From Pseudomonas monsensis (GTDB lineage Bacteria > Pseudomonadota > Gammaproteobacteria > Pseudomonadales > Pseudomonadaceae): DNA of 64,000 nt. This document shows positions 24,023 through 33,516 of the stretch, one piece after another. Positions within the stretch are counted from its first letter, which is position 1, and the number at the start of each line of letters is the position of its first letter. Below the pieces are notes generated by a model. The model did not search any database. It was not told the origin of the DNA and worked only from the letters and a program-made list of their open reading frames with translations. Made by a program: the position numbers and the translations under genes. The stretch lies in the NCBI RefSeq assembly GCF_014268495.2, contig NZ_CP077087.1, positions 2,235,501 to 2,299,500 of the forward strand, read 5' to 3'.

Positions 24023-24559
24023 TTACTCGGCGGTATGAGCGGCGATGGTGCAGGCGGGTTTGCCGGCAGCGTATTTAAGACTGGGATCGACCAGCGCATC
24101 GAAGCGTTTCAGCGCCTCGGAGCCAATCAAAAGCGGGTATTGGAACGCACTACGGTCGGTCAGGTTCACTTCGATGCTGCGCAAAGCCGAACCCATGCAG
24201 ATGTCCAGCTCGATCACCGGGCGGGCAGTGTACTTTTTGCCTTCTTCCGGGTCGTAGTCGCCGGCGCGGCGCTTGATCTTGCTGACCCGCGCCAGCGGCC
24301 GTTCGATCGGGTGCGAATGCGCGGCGTCGATCGCCAGATAAAAGCGTACCCACGACTCGCCGTTGCGTTTGAAGCGTTTGATGTCGCGGGCGCTCAGTGA
24401 TGCGGTTTTCGCACCGGTGTCGAGTTTGGCCGCGACTTCCAGATTGATGCCATCGAGCGACGCGTATTCGTTAAGGCCGTACACGGTTTTTTCCCCCGCT
24501 GCGGCGAGGCCGGGCAGGCAAAACAGAGCAAAAAAGGTGGGGAAGGGCTTGAGTCTCAT
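24023..24559 (-). CDS. exported retropepsin-like (ATP-dependent zinc protease family) protein
   Basis: The 178-residue protein has a signal peptide (MRLKPFPTFFALFCLPGLAAA). It carries the motif AAKLDTGAKTASLSA, whose DTG is the aspartic-protease active-site signature of the retropepsin-like family historically named ATP-dependent zinc protease (PF05618 type). The LIGSEALKRF flap-like segment is also present. It is first in the three-gene operon with the transglutaminase-like membrane protein and the ATP-grasp ligase. It is probably periplasmic and may cleave a substrate made or recognised by the other two. Confidence 0.87.
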   Translation of the reverse strand: MRLKPFPTFFALFCLPGLAAAGEKTVYGLNEYASLDGINLEVAAKLDTGAKTASLSARDIKRFKRNGESWVRFYLAIDAAHSHPIERPLARVSKIKRRAGDYDPEEGKKYTARPVIELDICMGSALRSIEVNLTDRSAFQYPLLIGSEALKRFDALVDPSLKYAAGKPACTIAAHTAE

Positions 24560-24807
24560 AAATCCTGGTGCGCAGCGTTCCGTTCTCGGTTCAAGGGCTT
24601 GGCAGCAGGCTTTCCTGCCTGCGCCAGCACCTTCGTGTGCCTATCAGCTTTTTATGACAAGCCGTACAAATGGCCAGCAAATGCGGGCGGCATTCTAGCA
24701 CGGTGGTTTTATGGCGCCAGCGCCTGCGGCGGTCTATAACCCTGGGGCTTCTGCTCCCACAGGTGATTGGCTGATCACAAGGACCATTGGCTGTGGTTAT
24801 TAGACGA

Positions 24808-24819
24808 TTGTCGACAATG
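24808..24819. promoter_or_regulatory. operator-like palindrome upstream of the prp regulator
   Basis: ATTGTCGACAAT is a perfect 12-nt palindrome 74 nt before the GntR gene. The core TGTCGACAAT recurs at 24882-24891 beside the start codon, as expected for autoregulation by the GntR protein. Confidence 0.6.
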
Positions 24820-24881
24820 TGTATTTATCCTTTGACGGATGCGGGTGAATTGGCTAGTTTTTGCCGCATTGGATTTAAAGG

Positions 24882-24891
24882 TGTCGACAAT
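24882..24891. promoter_or_regulatory. second operator half-site next to the GntR start codon
   Basis: TGTCGACAAT repeats the core of the palindrome at 24808 and ends one base before the ATG at 24893, overlapping the ribosome-binding region. Confidence 0.5.
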
Positions 24892-24892
24892 C

Positions 24893-25618
24893 ATGCTGGA
24901 TCAACTCGATCCCCCGGTCATCAGCGGCGACGATTCCGAGACGCTCTCGGAAAACGTCTTCCGACGCATCCAGGCGGCCATCGTCAAGGGTGAGATCGCC
25001 CCGGGCAGCAAGATCTCCGAGCCGGAGCTGGCGCGCACCTACGGCATCAGCCGTGGGCCGCTGCGAGAGGCCATTCATCGGCTCGAAGGCCAGCGCCTGC
25101 TGGTGCGGGTACCGCACGTCGGCGCCCGAGTGGTGTCGCTCAGCCACGCCGAACTGCTCGAACTCTACGAAATCCGCGAGTCCCTCGAAGGCATGGCCTG
25201 CCGTCTGGCGGCCGAACGCATGAGCGTCGAAGACATCGACGAACTGCGCCGGGTGCTGGAAACCCATGAGCGCGATGCGGCGTTTCAGGCCGGCGTCGGC
25301 TACTACCAGCAGGAAGGCGATTTCGACTTCCATTACCGGATCATCCAGGGCAGCGGCAATCGCACCCTGACCCAGATGCTCTGCGGCGAGTTGTACCAAC
25401 TGGTGCGCATGTACCGCATCCAGTTTTCCACCACGCCGAACCGCCCGCGTCAGGCCTTTGCCGAACACCACCGGATTCTCGATGCCATCGCCGACCGTGA
25501 CGGCGAGCTCGCGGAATTGTTGATGCGCCGCCACATCGGCGCCTCGAAACGCAACATCGCCCGTCATTACCAGGACGGCGCCGACAATAAGACAGCCACT
25601 GAACGAGGTGAGTCATGA
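24893..25618 (+). CDS. GntR-family (FCD) regulator of the methylcitrate operon
   Basis: The 241-residue protein has an N-terminal winged helix (ENVFRRIQAAIVKGEIAPGSKISEPELARTYGISRGPLREAI) and a C-terminal FCD ligand domain (LLELYEIRESLEGMACRLAA, FDFHYRIIQGSGN, AEHHRILDAI) whose Asp/His residues bind metal. The start at 24893 is favoured because the protein opens MLDQLDPPV just after the operator-like site. It overlaps prpB by 4 nt (ATGA), so it is the first gene of the prp operon. It is probably a repressor relieved by a methylcitrate-cycle intermediate. Confidence 0.88.
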   Translation: MLDQLDPPVISGDDSETLSENVFRRIQAAIVKGEIAPGSKISEPELARTYGISRGPLREAIHRLEGQRLLVRVPHVGARVVSLSHAELLELYEIRESLEGMACRLAAERMSVEDIDELRRVLETHERDAAFQAGVGYYQQEGDFDFHYRIIQGSGNRTLTQMLCGELYQLVRMYRIQFSTTPNRPRQAFAEHHRILDAIADRDGELAELLMRRHIGASKRNIARHYQDGADNKTATERGES

Positions 25619-26508
25619 GTTCCAAGCAGAACACTCCAGGCCAGCGTTTCCGCGATGCGGTCGCCAGCGAGCATCCCTTGCAAGTGGTCGGCGCGATCAA
25701 CGCCAACCACGCGCTGCTGGCCAAGCGCGCCGGCTTCAAAGCGATCTACCTGTCCGGTGGCGGCGTCGCTGCAGGTTCGCTCGGTGTGCCGGACCTGGGC
25801 ATCACCGGCCTGGATGACGTGCTGACCGACGTGCGTCGTATCACCGATGTCTGCGACCTGCCGCTGCTGGTGGATGTGGATACCGGTTTCGGTTCGTCGG
25901 CGTTCAACGTGGCGCGCACCGTCAAGTCGATGATCAAGTTCGGCGCGGCGGCGATTCACATCGAAGACCAGGTCGGTGCCAAGCGCTGTGGCCACCGTCC
26001 GAACAAGGAAATCGTCAGCCAGCAGGAAATGGTCGATCGCATCAAGGCCGCCGTCGATGCCCGTACCGACGACAGCTTCGTGATCATGGCGCGTACCGAT
26101 GCGCTCGCGGTGGAAGGCCTGGAATCGGCTCTGGATCGCGCCGCCGCGTGCATCGAGGCCGGCGCCGACATGATCTTCCCGGAAGCCATCACCGAACTGG
26201 AGATGTACAAACTGTTCGCCAGCCGCGTGAAGGCACCGATCCTCGCCAACATCACCGAGTTCGGCGCGACGCCGCTGTACACCACCGAGCAGCTTGCGGG
26301 AGCGGATGTGTCGCTGGTGCTTTACCCGCTGTCGGCGTTCCGCGCGATGAACAAGGCGGCGGAAAACGTCTACACCGCGATCCGCCGTGATGGCACGCAG
26401 CAGAATGTCATCGACACCATGCAGACTCGCATGGAGCTTTACGACCGCATCGACTACCACACCTTCGAGCAGAAGCTCGATGCGTTGTTTGCACAAAAGA
26501 AAGGCTGA
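25615..26508 (+). CDS. prpB: 2-methylisocitrate lyase
   Basis: The enzyme splits 2-methylisocitrate into pyruvate and succinate, the last step of the methylcitrate cycle. The 297-residue protein has the PEP mutase/isocitrate lyase fold with YLSGGGVAAGSLGVPDLG near residue 45, the metal-binding DVDTGFG, the family signature KRCGHRPNKEIV with the catalytic Cys, and IMARTDALAVEG. It is translationally coupled to the GntR gene and followed by a REPIN before prpC. Confidence 0.95.
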   Translation: MSSKQNTPGQRFRDAVASEHPLQVVGAINANHALLAKRAGFKAIYLSGGGVAAGSLGVPDLGITGLDDVLTDVRRITDVCDLPLLVDVDTGFGSSAFNVARTVKSMIKFGAAAIHIEDQVGAKRCGHRPNKEIVSQQEMVDRIKAAVDARTDDSFVIMARTDALAVEGLESALDRAAACIEAGADMIFPEAITELEMYKLFASRVKAPILANITEFGATPLYTTEQLAGADVSLVLYPLSAFRAMNKAAENVYTAIRRDGTQQNVIDTMQTRMELYDRIDYHTFEQKLDALFAQKKG

Positions 26509-26518
26509 CCAACACCCC

Positions 26519-26619
26519 TGTGGGAGCGAGCCTGCTCGCGATGGGCGTTAACGATAACGCGGTGTTCCTGATGTGCCGAGGTGTTCCAGCCACCTTCGCG
26601 AGCAGGCTCGCTCCTACAA
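26519..26619. repeat. REPIN inside the prp operon (prpB-prpC gap)
   Basis: The arms TGGGAGCGAGCCTGCTCGCG and inverted CGCGAGCAGGCTCGCTCCTA flank a ~50-nt spacer. The hairpin begins 10 nt after the prpB stop and ends 36 nt before prpC. Confidence 0.85.
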
Positions 26620-26654
26620 GTTTCCCTACAAATTCAAGAAGATTGGAGACAGCA

Positions 26655-27782
26655 ATGGCCGAAGCAAAAGTACTCAGTGGCGCCGGGCTCCGTGGCCAGG
26701 TGGCCGGGCAAACCGCACTGTCCACCGTGGGCCAGGCCGGTGCCGGGCTGACCTATCGCGGCTACGACGTGCGTGAACTGGCGGCAGACGCGCAGTTCGA
26801 AGAAGTGGCTTACCTGCTGCTGTACGGAGAGCTGCCGACCCAGGCACAACTCGACGCCTACCAGCAAAAGCTGAGCAAGCTGCGCGACCTGCCGCAAGCA
26901 CTGAAAGAGGTGCTCGAACGCATTCCCGCCGACGCCCACCCGATGGACGTGATGCGCACTGGTTGCTCGTTCCTCGGCAATATCGAGCCGGAGAAAGACT
27001 TCTCCGAACAGCGCGACAAGACCGACCGCCTGCTGGCGGCGTTCCCGGCGATCATGTGCTACTGGTATCGCTTCAGCCACGACGGCAAGCGCATCAACTG
27101 CGTCAGCGACGAGCCAACCATCGGCGGCCACTTCCTGCACCTGCTGCACGACAAGAAGCCGAGTGAACTCCACGTCAAAGTGATGAACGTGTCGCTGATT
27201 CTTTACGCCGAACATGAATTCAACGCCTCGACCTTTACCGCCCGGGTCTGCGCGTCGACCCTGTCTGACCTGTATTCCTGCGTCACGGCCGCCATCGGTT
27301 CGCTGCGTGGCCCGCTGCACGGCGGCGCCAACGAAGCGGCGATGGAAATGATCGAACGCTTCTCGTCGCCGGAAGAGGCGATCAAGGGCACCCTCGGCAT
27401 GCTTGAGCGCAAGGACAAGATCATGGGCTTCGGCCACGCGATCTATAAGGACAGCGATCCGCGCAACGAGGTGATCAAGGGCTGGTCGAAAAAACTCGCT
27501 GACGAAGTCGGTGACAAGGTGCTGTTCCCGGTCTCCGAAGCCATCGACAAGACCATGTGGGAGCAGAAGAAACTGTTCCCTAACGCCGACTTCTACCATG
27601 CCTCGGCGTACCACTTCATGGGCATCCCGACCAAGCTGTTCACGCCGATCTTCGTCTGCTCGCGCCTGACCGGCTGGGCCGCCCACGTGTTCGAACAGCG
27701 CGCCAACAACCGCATCATCCGTCCGAGCGCCGAGTACATCGGCGTAGAACAGCGCAAGTTCGTGCCAATCGAACGTCGCTGA
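26655..27782 (+). CDS. prpC: 2-methylcitrate synthase
   Basis: It condenses propionyl-CoA with oxaloacetate to 2-methylcitrate. The 375-residue protein has the type-II citrate synthase fold: GLTYRGYDVRELA, SLRGPLHGGANEAAMEMI with the first catalytic His, and IMGFGHAIYKDSDPRNEV with the second His and Asp region. It starts at ATG 26655 after GATTGGAGACAGCA, a better site than the in-frame codons within the REPIN upstream. It is the third gene of the prp operon. Confidence 0.95.
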   Translation: MAEAKVLSGAGLRGQVAGQTALSTVGQAGAGLTYRGYDVRELAADAQFEEVAYLLLYGELPTQAQLDAYQQKLSKLRDLPQALKEVLERIPADAHPMDVMRTGCSFLGNIEPEKDFSEQRDKTDRLLAAFPAIMCYWYRFSHDGKRINCVSDEPTIGGHFLHLLHDKKPSELHVKVMNVSLILYAEHEFNASTFTARVCASTLSDLYSCVTAAIGSLRGPLHGGANEAAMEMIERFSSPEEAIKGTLGMLERKDKIMGFGHAIYKDSDPRNEVIKGWSKKLADEVGDKVLFPVSEAIDKTMWEQKKLFPNADFYHASAYHFMGIPTKLFTPIFVCSRLTGWAAHVFEQRANNRIIRPSAEYIGVEQRKFVPIERR

Positions 27783-27822
27783 ATGGTGAGGGCCGATCAC
27801 TAATCTCGATGTTCACCGAAGA

Positions 27823-27918
27823 CCCTGTGGGAGCTGGCTTGCCAGCGATGACCGAGTCACATCCAACATTGATGTCGACTGACCCACCGCTATCGCTGGC
27901 AAGCCAGCTCCCACAGGG
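27823..27918. repeat. REPIN inside the prp operon (prpC-acnD gap)
   Basis: CCCTGTGGGAGCTGGCTTGC and its inverse copy GCAAGCCAGCTCCCACAGGG flank a ~45-nt spacer. The REP arms are of a different sequence type from those in the prpB-prpC gap. Confidence 0.86.
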
Positions 27919-27988
27919 TTCAGTGTGAATTTCAAGGTCAGTGTCCGGCCCCACCTCTTGAAACCACCGTGACCCGAGTCCTGACCCG

Positions 27989-30583
27989 ATGAACACAGCA
28001 TTCCGCAAGAACCTGCCCGGCAGTTCCCTGGATTACTTCGACGTCCGTGCGGCGGTCGAGGCGATTCAGCCCGGCAGCTACGACACCCTGCCGTACACCT
28101 CCCGCGTGTTGGCGGAAAACCTCGTGCGTCGCTGCGATCCGGCCACGCTCACCGATTCCCTCAAACAACTGATCGAGCGTAAACGCGACCTCGACTTCCC
28201 GTGGTTCCCGGCGCGCGTGGTGTGCCACGACATTCTTGGCCAGACCGCACTGGTCGACCTCGCTGGCCTGCGTGACGCGATCGCCTTGCAGGGCGGTGAC
28301 CCGGCGCAGGTCAACCCGGTGGTGCCGACGCAACTGATCGTCGACCACTCGCTGGCGGTGGAGGCGGGCGGTTTTGACAAGCAGGCGTTCGAGAAGAACC
28401 GCGCCATCGAAGACCGGCGCAACGAAGACCGTTTCCACTTCATCAACTGGACCAAAAAGGCCTTCAAGAACGTCGACGTGATCCCGCCGGGCAACGGCAT
28501 CATGCACCAGATCAACCTGGAGAAAATGTCCCCGGTGATCCAGGTGCGCGACGGCGTGGCGTTCCCTGACACCTGCGTCGGCACCGATAGCCACACCCCG
28601 CACGTCGATGCGCTGGGCGTGATTGCCATCGGCGTCGGCGGCCTCGAAGCCGAAAGCGTGATGCTCGGCCGCGCCTCGTGGATGCGCCTGCCGGAAAGCG
28701 TCGGCGTCGAACTGACCGGCAAGCTGCAACCGGGCATCACCGCCACCGACATGGTGCTGGCACTGACCGAATACCTGCGTAAACAGAAAGTCGTCGGTGC
28801 CTGGCTGGAGTTCTTCGGTGAAGGCGCCTCGGCGCTGACCCTCGGCGACCGCGCGACCATCTCCAACATGGCCCCGGAATACGGCGCCACCGCGGCGATG
28901 TTCTACATCGACCAGCAGACCATCGACTACCTGAAACTCACCGGTCGCGAAGATCAGCAAGTGCAACTGGTCGAGCAGTACGCCAAGCTCAACGGCCTGT
29001 GGGCCGACAGCCTGAAAGGCGCGCAATACGAGCGCGGCCTGACGTTCGACCTGTCGTCGGTGGTGCGCAACATGGCCGGCCCGAGCAACCCGCACGCCCG
29101 CGTCGCGGTGGCGGATCTGGCGGCCAAAGGCATCTCCGGGCAGTGGGATGACGTGCCGGGGCAAATGCCTGACGGCGCAGTGATCATCGCCGCCATCACC
29201 AGTTGCACCAACACCAGCAACCCGCGCAACGTGATTGCCGCCGGCCTGCTGGCGCGCAATGCCAACAAACTCGGCCTGACCCGCAAGCCGTGGGTCAAAT
29301 CCTCGCTGGCGCCGGGCTCGAAAACCGTCGCGCTGTACCTCGATGAAGCGGGGCTGACCACGGAGCTGGAGCAACTGGGTTTCGGTGTCGTCGCGTTCGC
29401 CTGCACCACTTGCAACGGCATGTCCGGCGCACTCGATCCGGTGATCCAGCAAGAGATCATCGACCGCGATCTTTACGCGACTGCAGTGCTCTCCGGCAAC
29501 CGTAACTTCGACGGCCGCATTCACCCGTACGCCAAGCAGGCGTTCCTCGCTTCGCCGCCGCTGGTGGTCGCTTACGCCATTGCCGGCACCATCCGTTTCG
29601 ACATCGAGAAGGACGTGCTGGGCGTGGTCGACGGCAAGCAAATCCGCCTGAAAGACATCTGGCCGAGCGACGAAGAAATCGACGCGGTGGTGAAGTCGTC
29701 GGTGAAGCCGGAGCAGTTCCGTCAGGTCTACATTCCGATGTTCGCCATTCACGAAGACACCGGCCCGAAAGTCACGCCGCTGTACGACTGGCGCGAGATG
29801 AGCACCTACATCCGCCGTCCGCCGTACTGGGAAGGCGCGCTGGCCGGGGCCCGTCCGCTCAAGGGCATGCGCCCGCTGGCGGTGCTGCCGGACAACATCA
29901 CCACCGATCACCTGTCGCCCTCCAACGCGATCATGCTCGACAGCGCCGCTGGCGAATACCTGGCGAAAATGGGCCTGCCGGAAGAGGACTTCAACTCCTA
30001 CGCCACGCACCGGGGTGACCACCTGACTGCGCAACGCGCGACCTTTGCCAACCCGAAACTGTTCAATGAAATGGTCGTGGAAAACGGCAAGGTCAAACAG
30101 GGTTCCCTGGCGCGAGTGGAGCCGGAAGGCAAAGTGATGCGCATGTGGGAAGCCATCGAAACCTATATGGAGCGCAAGCAGCCGCTGATCATCATTGCCG
30201 GTGCCGATTACGGCCAGGGTTCGTCCCGTGACTGGGCGGCCAAGGGCGTGCGCCTGGCAGGCGTTGAAGCGATTGTCGCCGAAGGTTTCGAGCGCATCCA
30301 CCGCACCAACCTGGTGGGCATGGGGGTGTTGCCGCTGGAGTTCAAACCCGGCACCGACCGCCACACCCTGGCCATCGACGGCAGCGAAACCTACGACGTG
30401 ATCGGCGCCCGCACGCCACGCGCCGACCTGACGCTGGTGATCCATCGCAACAACGGCGAGCGTGTCGAAGTGCCGGTGACCTGCCGCCTCGATACCGCTG
30501 AAGAAGTGTCGATCTATGAGGCCGGCGGCGTGTTGCAGCGCTTCGCCCAGGACTTCCTCGAAGAGTCGGCGGCTGCCGTTTAA
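27989..30583 (+). CDS. acnD: 2-methylcitrate dehydratase, Fe/S-dependent
   Basis: An aconitase-like enzyme that dehydrates 2-methylcitrate. The 864-residue protein has aconitase cluster cysteines in AITSCTNTSNPRNVIAAGLL and FACTTCNGMSGAL, CVGTDSHTPHVD near the active site, and a C-terminal swivel domain with GADYGQGSSRDWAAKG. The N-terminal MNTAFRKNLPGSSLDYFDVR is typical of AcnD rather than AcnA. AcnD enzymes need PrpF, which is encoded next. It lies in the prp operon; a 206-nt gap before it holds a REPIN. Confidence 0.94.
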   Translation: MNTAFRKNLPGSSLDYFDVRAAVEAIQPGSYDTLPYTSRVLAENLVRRCDPATLTDSLKQLIERKRDLDFPWFPARVVCHDILGQTALVDLAGLRDAIALQGGDPAQVNPVVPTQLIVDHSLAVEAGGFDKQAFEKNRAIEDRRNEDRFHFINWTKKAFKNVDVIPPGNGIMHQINLEKMSPVIQVRDGVAFPDTCVGTDSHTPHVDALGVIAIGVGGLEAESVMLGRASWMRLPESVGVELTGKLQPGITATDMVLALTEYLRKQKVVGAWLEFFGEGASALTLGDRATISNMAPEYGATAAMFYIDQQTIDYLKLTGREDQQVQLVEQYAKLNGLWADSLKGAQYERGLTFDLSSVVRNMAGPSNPHARVAVADLAAKGISGQWDDVPGQMPDGAVIIAAITSCTNTSNPRNVIAAGLLARNANKLGLTRKPWVKSSLAPGSKTVALYLDEAGLTTELEQLGFGVVAFACTTCNGMSGALDPVIQQEIIDRDLYATAVLSGNRNFDGRIHPYAKQAFLASPPLVVAYAIAGTIRFDIEKDVLGVVDGKQIRLKDIWPSDEEIDAVVKSSVKPEQFRQVYIPMFAIHEDTGPKVTPLYDWREMSTYIRRPPYWEGALAGARPLKGMRPLAVLPDNITTDHLSPSNAIMLDSAAGEYLAKMGLPEEDFNSYATHRGDHLTAQRATFANPKLFNEMVVENGKVKQGSLARVEPEGKVMRMWEAIETYMERKQPLIIIAGADYGQGSSRDWAAKGVRLAGVEAIVAEGFERIHRTNLVGMGVLPLEFKPGTDRHTLAIDGSETYDVIGARTPRADLTLVIHRNNGERVEVPVTCRLDTAEEVSIYEAGGVLQRFAQDFLEESAAAV

Positions 30584-30636
30584 ACCAGTTAAGCGACCGA
30601 GGGATGATAAGTCCCTTGGTCTTTTGAGGAGCAACC

Positions 30637-31827
30637 ATGGCTCACGCACCACAGATCAAAATCCCCGCCACCTACATGCGCGGCGGTACCAGCAAAGGCG
30701 TGTTTTTCAGCCTCAAGGATCTGCCTGAAGCCGCGCAGATTCCCGGCCCGGCCCGCGACGCCTTGCTACTGCGGGTGATCGGCAGCCCCGACCCGTACGA
30801 CAAGCAGATCGACGGCATGGGCGGTGCCACCTCGAGCACCAGCAAAACCGTGATCCTGTCGAAAAGCATCAAGGCCGATCACGACGTCGATTACCTGTTC
30901 GGTCAGGTGTCCATCGACAAGCCGTTCGTGGACTGGAGCGGCAACTGCGGCAACCTCTCGGCGGCGGTCGGTTCGTTCGCCATCAGCCATGGTCTGGTCG
31001 ATGCCAGCCGCATTCCGTACAACGGCGTGGCGGTGGTGCGCGTGTGGCAGGCCAACATCGGCAAGACCATCATCGCTCACGTGCCGATCACCAACGGTGA
31101 GGTGCAGGAAACCGGTGATTTCGAACTCGACGGCGTGACTTTTCCGGCGGCCGAAGTGCAGGTCGAATTCATGGACCCGGCGGCGGAAGAAGAGGGCGGC
31201 GGCGGTTCGATGTTCCCCACCGGCAACCTGGTCGATCAGCTTGAGGTGCCGGGCATTGGCACGTTCCAGGCGACCATGATCAACGCCGGGATCCCGACGA
31301 TTTTCGTCAACGCCGAAGACATCGGCTACACCGGCACCGAGCTGCAAAGCGCGATCAACAGCGATCCGAAAGCGCTGCAGATGTTCGAAACCATCCGCGC
31401 CTACGGTGCGCTGCGCATGGGCCTGATTTCCAGTCTGGATGAGGCCGCCAAGCGGCAGCACACGCCGAAAGTCGCGTTCGTCGCCAAGCCTGCGGATTAC
31501 GTTGCGTCCAGTGGCAAGGCGATTGCGGCCGCTGATGTGGATTTGCTGGTGCGTGCGCTGTCGATGGGCAAGTTGCACCACGCGATGATGGGCACGGCGG
31601 CGGTGGCGATCGGCACGGCGGCGGCGATTTCCGGGACACTGGTGAATCTCGCAGCGGGTGGCGTTGAACGCAACGCCGTGCGTTTCGGTCATCCGTCCGG
31701 GACCCTGCGCGTCGGCGCCGAGGCCAGTCTGGAAAACGGTGAGTGGGTGGTGAAGAAAGCCATCATGAGCCGCAGTGCACGGGTGCTGATGGAAGGCTAC
31801 GTGCGCATCCCCGGCGACTCTTTCTGA
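30637..31827 (+). CDS. prpF: AcnD-accessory protein / 2-methylaconitate isomerase
   Basis: The 396-residue protein begins MAHAPQIKIPATYMRGGTSKG and has the diaminopimelate-epimerase-like double fold with WSGNCGNLSAAVG, where the Cys is catalytic. The late segment MGKLHHAMMGTAAVAIGTAA is also characteristic. PrpF isomerises the methylaconitate made by AcnD and is required for AcnD-dependent propionate use. A GAGGAGCAACC site precedes the ATG. It is 53 nt after acnD, the only operon gap after prpB without a REPIN. Confidence 0.94.
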   Translation: MAHAPQIKIPATYMRGGTSKGVFFSLKDLPEAAQIPGPARDALLLRVIGSPDPYDKQIDGMGGATSSTSKTVILSKSIKADHDVDYLFGQVSIDKPFVDWSGNCGNLSAAVGSFAISHGLVDASRIPYNGVAVVRVWQANIGKTIIAHVPITNGEVQETGDFELDGVTFPAAEVQVEFMDPAAEEEGGGGSMFPTGNLVDQLEVPGIGTFQATMINAGIPTIFVNAEDIGYTGTELQSAINSDPKALQMFETIRAYGALRMGLISSLDEAAKRQHTPKVAFVAKPADYVASSGKAIAAADVDLLVRALSMGKLHHAMMGTAAVAIGTAAAISGTLVNLAAGGVERNAVRFGHPSGTLRVGAEASLENGEWVVKKAIMSRSARVLMEGYVRIPGDSF

Positions 31828-31844
31828 GCCAACACCGAACCAAA

Positions 31845-31936
31845 CTGCAGGAGTGAGCCTGCTCGCGATAGTGGACTGACATTCAACGTCAACGTTGCCT
31901 GACACAGCGCCATCGCGAGCAGGCTCACTCCTGCAG
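31845..31936. repeat. REPIN inside the prp operon (prpF-prpD gap)
   Basis: CTGCAGGAGTGAGCCTGCTC and its inverse copy GAGCAGGCTCACTCCTGCAG flank a ~50-nt spacer. Confidence 0.86.
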
Positions 31937-32016
31937 TGGATTGCATTTCAACCATAAGAAAACAGTTAGCCCTGAACCGAGGTCCCATCAACGAACACTG
32001 CCAGAGTGAATCGAAC

Positions 32017-33501
32017 ATGAGCGCCAACGTCGACCTGAACAACCGCCCCGACTACGACCGTGTCCTGCAGGACATCGCCGATTACGTCCTCACCTTCAAC
32101 ATCGAGTCTGCCGAAGCCCTCGCCACCGCCCGCAACTGCCTGATGGATACCCTGGGCTGTGGCCTGCTGGCGCTGCGTTTTCCCGAATGCACCAAACACC
32201 TTGGCCCGCTCGTCGAAGGCACCGTCGTGCCGTTCGGCGCGCGCGTGCCCGGCACGTCGTATCGCCTCGATCCGGTGAAAGCCGCGTGGGACATCGGTTG
32301 CATCGTGCGCTGGCTCGATTACAACGACACCTGGCTCGCGGCCGAATGGGGGCATCCGTCGGACAACCTCGGCGGAATTCTCGCGGTGGCCGATCATCTG
32401 TCGCAAAAGCGCATTGCCAACGGTGAGGCACCGCTGACAATGCGTGACGTGCTCGAAGCGATGATCATGGCCCATGAGATTCAAGGCGTGATCGCCCTGG
32501 AAAACGCCTTCAACCGCGTCGGACTCGACCACGTTCTGCTGGTGAAAGTCGCTTCGACCGCCGTCACCGCGAAACTGATGGGCGCCAATCGCGAGCAATT
32601 GTTGTCGGCGTTGTCCCATGCCTTCGCCGATGGCCAGGCGCTGCGCACCTATCGCCACGCGCCAAATGCCGGTTCGCGCAAATCCTGGGCGGCAGGGGAT
32701 GCAACCAGTCGTGGCGTTCGTCTGGCCGACATCGCCCTAAGAGGTGAGATGGGCATTCCCGGGGTGTTGACGGCCAGACAGTGGGGCTTCTATGACGTGT
32801 CGTTCAGCCACACCAATAACGATCTGGCGCTCAAGCCTGAGAACAGACGCGCCTTCAGTTTCTCGCGACCCTACGGCAGCTATGTCATGGAAAACGTGCT
32901 GTTCAAGATCAGCTTCCCCGCCGAGTTCCACGCGCAAACGGCCTGCGAAGCGGCGGTGGCATTGCATCCGTTGGTGCGCAACCGCTTGCATGACATCGAC
33001 CGCATCGTCATCACCACCCACGAGTCGGCGATTCGCATCATTTCCAAGGTCGGGCCGCTGGCCAACGCCGCCGACCGCGATCACTGCCTCCAGTACATGA
33101 CCGCCGTGCCACTGGCATTCGGCAATCTGGTGGCCGAGCATTACGAGGACGACTTCCACGCCGCGCACCCGATCATCGACGTGCTGCGCGAGAAGATGGT
33201 CATCGTCGAAGACCCGCGTTTCACCCGCGAGTATCTGGAGCCCGACAAACGCTCGATTGCCAACGCGGTACAGGTGTTTTTCAAGGACGGTTCCAGCACC
33301 GAGAACGTGGTGGTCGAATATCCGATCGGCCACCGTCGCCGTCGTGCCGAAGGCATTCCGTTACTGGAAGACAAGTTCAAGGCCAACCTGGCAACACGCT
33401 TCACCGGTCAGCGCAGCCACCAGATCTTCGCCCTGTGCAAGGATCAGCCAATGCTCGAAGCCACCCCGGTCAATCGCTTTGTCGATCTGTTTGTGATTTA
33501 G
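32017..33501 (+). CDS. prpD: 2-methylcitrate dehydratase (PrpD family)
   Basis: The cofactor-free MmgE/PrpD-type dehydratase provides an alternative to AcnD/PrpF. The 494-residue protein has LMDTLGCGLLALRFPEC, GTSYRLDPVKAAWDIGC, RWLDYNDTWLAAEWGHPSDN (conserved acid residues of the active site), and ADGQALRTYRHAPNAGSRK. The start chosen is ATG 32017 (MSANVDLNNRPDYDRVL), which matches the usual PrpD N-terminus. It is the last gene of the prp operon. Having both AcnD/PrpF and PrpD in one operon is redundant on paper but is known in pseudomonads. Confidence 0.94.
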   Translation: MSANVDLNNRPDYDRVLQDIADYVLTFNIESAEALATARNCLMDTLGCGLLALRFPECTKHLGPLVEGTVVPFGARVPGTSYRLDPVKAAWDIGCIVRWLDYNDTWLAAEWGHPSDNLGGILAVADHLSQKRIANGEAPLTMRDVLEAMIMAHEIQGVIALENAFNRVGLDHVLLVKVASTAVTAKLMGANREQLLSALSHAFADGQALRTYRHAPNAGSRKSWAAGDATSRGVRLADIALRGEMGIPGVLTARQWGFYDVSFSHTNNDLALKPENRRAFSFSRPYGSYVMENVLFKISFPAEFHAQTACEAAVALHPLVRNRLHDIDRIVITTHESAIRIISKVGPLANAADRDHCLQYMTAVPLAFGNLVAEHYEDDFHAAHPIIDVLREKMVIVEDPRFTREYLEPDKRSIANAVQVFFKDGSSTENVVVEYPIGHRRRRAEGIPLLEDKFKANLATRFTGQRSHQIFALCKDQPMLEATPVNRFVDLFVI

Positions 33502-33516
33502 GTGCGGCGCCAGAGT

